6,302 nucleotides of DNA from Dasania sp051277005 (GTDB lineage: Bacteria; Pseudomonadota; Gammaproteobacteria; Pseudomonadales; Dasaniaceae): assembly GCA_051277005.1 (NCBI GenBank), contig JBNMPS010000153.1:1-6302 (forward strand). The letters are read 5' to 3'. The notes beneath the pieces were generated by a model that did not search any database, was not told the DNA's origin, and was given only the letters and a program-made list of their open reading frames with translations. Of the stretch, positions 5,842-6,302 are shown piece after piece (position 1 is the stretch's first letter; each line of letters opens with the position of its first letter). The position numbers and the translations under genes were made by a program.

Positions 5842-6302
5842 ATGAAAGTGCTTGTTGCTGTTAAAAGAGTAGCAGACTACAACGTTAAGGTTCGACCCAA
5901 AGCCGACGGTACCGGTGCTGAACTTAACAATGTGAAAATGTCGATTAATCCATTTTGTGAAATTGCCGTTGAAGAGGCTGTGCGACTCAAAGAAAAAGGT
6001 GTGGTTACAGAAATCATTGTCGTTTCCATGGGCGATAAAGCCTGCCAAGAGCAAATTCGTACCGCACTCGCGTTGGGTGCTGATCGTGGAATCCATGTTG
6101 ATAGCAGTGAAAACCTCCAGCCGTTGGCCATAGCCAAATTGTTGAAAGCGATTATCGACAAAGAGCAGCCCGAACTCATCTTAATGGGTAAGCAGGCCAT
6201 TGATGGTGACAATAATCAAACAGGTCAAATGTTGGGCGCGTTGTCGGGTTTACCTCAGGGTACTTTTGCTTCTGAAGTTAACGTTGCTGACGGTAAAGTT
6301 GC
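5842..6302 (+). CDS. etfB: Electron transfer flavoprotein beta subunit EtfB, N-terminal 153 residues (3' end outside window)
   Basis: EtfB pairs with EtfA to form the soluble FAD- and AMP-containing heterodimer that accepts electrons from acyl-CoA and related dehydrogenases and delivers them to ETF-QO. The start MKVLVAVKRVADYNVKVR is typical of the housekeeping (group I) ETFs of aerobic bacteria and mitochondria. Other family segments are MSINPFCEIAVEEAVRLKEK (residues 33-52), RTALALGADRGIHV (73-86) and the nucleotide-binding loop GKQAIDGDNNQTGQM (116-130), followed by PQGTFAS. The full family length is about 250 aa, so roughly 60% is visible; the segment that contacts partner dehydrogenases is beyond the edge. 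The ATG is preceded by a weak GGTG (5833-5836, 5 nt spacer). It diverges from etfD across 283 bp, and etfA is expected immediately downstream. Close similarity to human ETFB by memory argues against a FixA/nitrogen-fixation or bifurcating type. Confidence 0.97.
   Translation, partial: MKVLVAVKRVADYNVKVRPKADGTGAELNNVKMSINPFCEIAVEEAVRLKEKGVVTEIIVVSMGDKACQEQIRTALALGADRGIHVDSSENLQPLAIAKLLKAIIDKEQPELILMGKQAIDGDNNQTGQMLGALSGLPQGTFASEVNVADGKV

Noticed and set aside
5803..6212. Minus-strand open frames antisense to etfB (97 and 111 codons)
   Set aside because: EtfB is unambiguous on the plus strand. The antisense frames show no family features and reflect its codon pattern.

Overview
The window reads as ordinary core-genome DNA from a gammaproteobacterium of moderate GC content (by eye a little under 50%). 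The encoded proteins resemble those of Pseudomonas and related marine lineages (Pseudomonadales/Cellvibrionales type). This rests on recognising protein families and gene order from memory, not on a database search. I see no mobile element, CRISPR array, tRNA, rRNA or obviously foreign segment.

Layout from left to right: (1) positions 1-2109, minus strand, hold the first 703 codons of mfd, the transcription-repair coupling factor; its 3' end lies beyond the left edge. (2) Positions 2110-2334 are a divergent intergenic region with a good promoter for the rightward gene, a weak one for mfd and two inverted repeats. (3) Positions 2335-3798, plus strand, encode a long (487 aa) type I glyceraldehyde-3-phosphate dehydrogenase with an N-terminal extension of about 137 residues. 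(4) Positions 3799-3902 contain a strong symmetric terminator shared by two convergent genes. (5) Positions 3903-5558, minus strand, encode electron transfer flavoprotein-ubiquinone oxidoreductase (ETF-QO). (6) Positions 5559-5841 are a divergent regulatory region with a promoter for each flanking gene, a run of eight C residues and a possible fatty-acid-regulator-like site. (7) Positions 5842-6302, plus strand, hold the first 153 codons of etfB, the ETF beta subunit; the gene leaves the window on the right, and etfA is expected after it.

The genes form two functional units. EtfB (with EtfA) collects electrons from acyl-CoA and other flavoprotein dehydrogenases, and ETF-QO passes them to ubiquinone in the membrane; the two genes are transcribed divergently from one control region. 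The GAPDH belongs to central carbon metabolism, probably in the gluconeogenic direction, and Mfd is housekeeping DNA repair. The most interesting points are the extended GAPDH with its altered cofactor-specificity position and the promoter architecture of the etf divergon. I found no convincing sign of an undescribed system.
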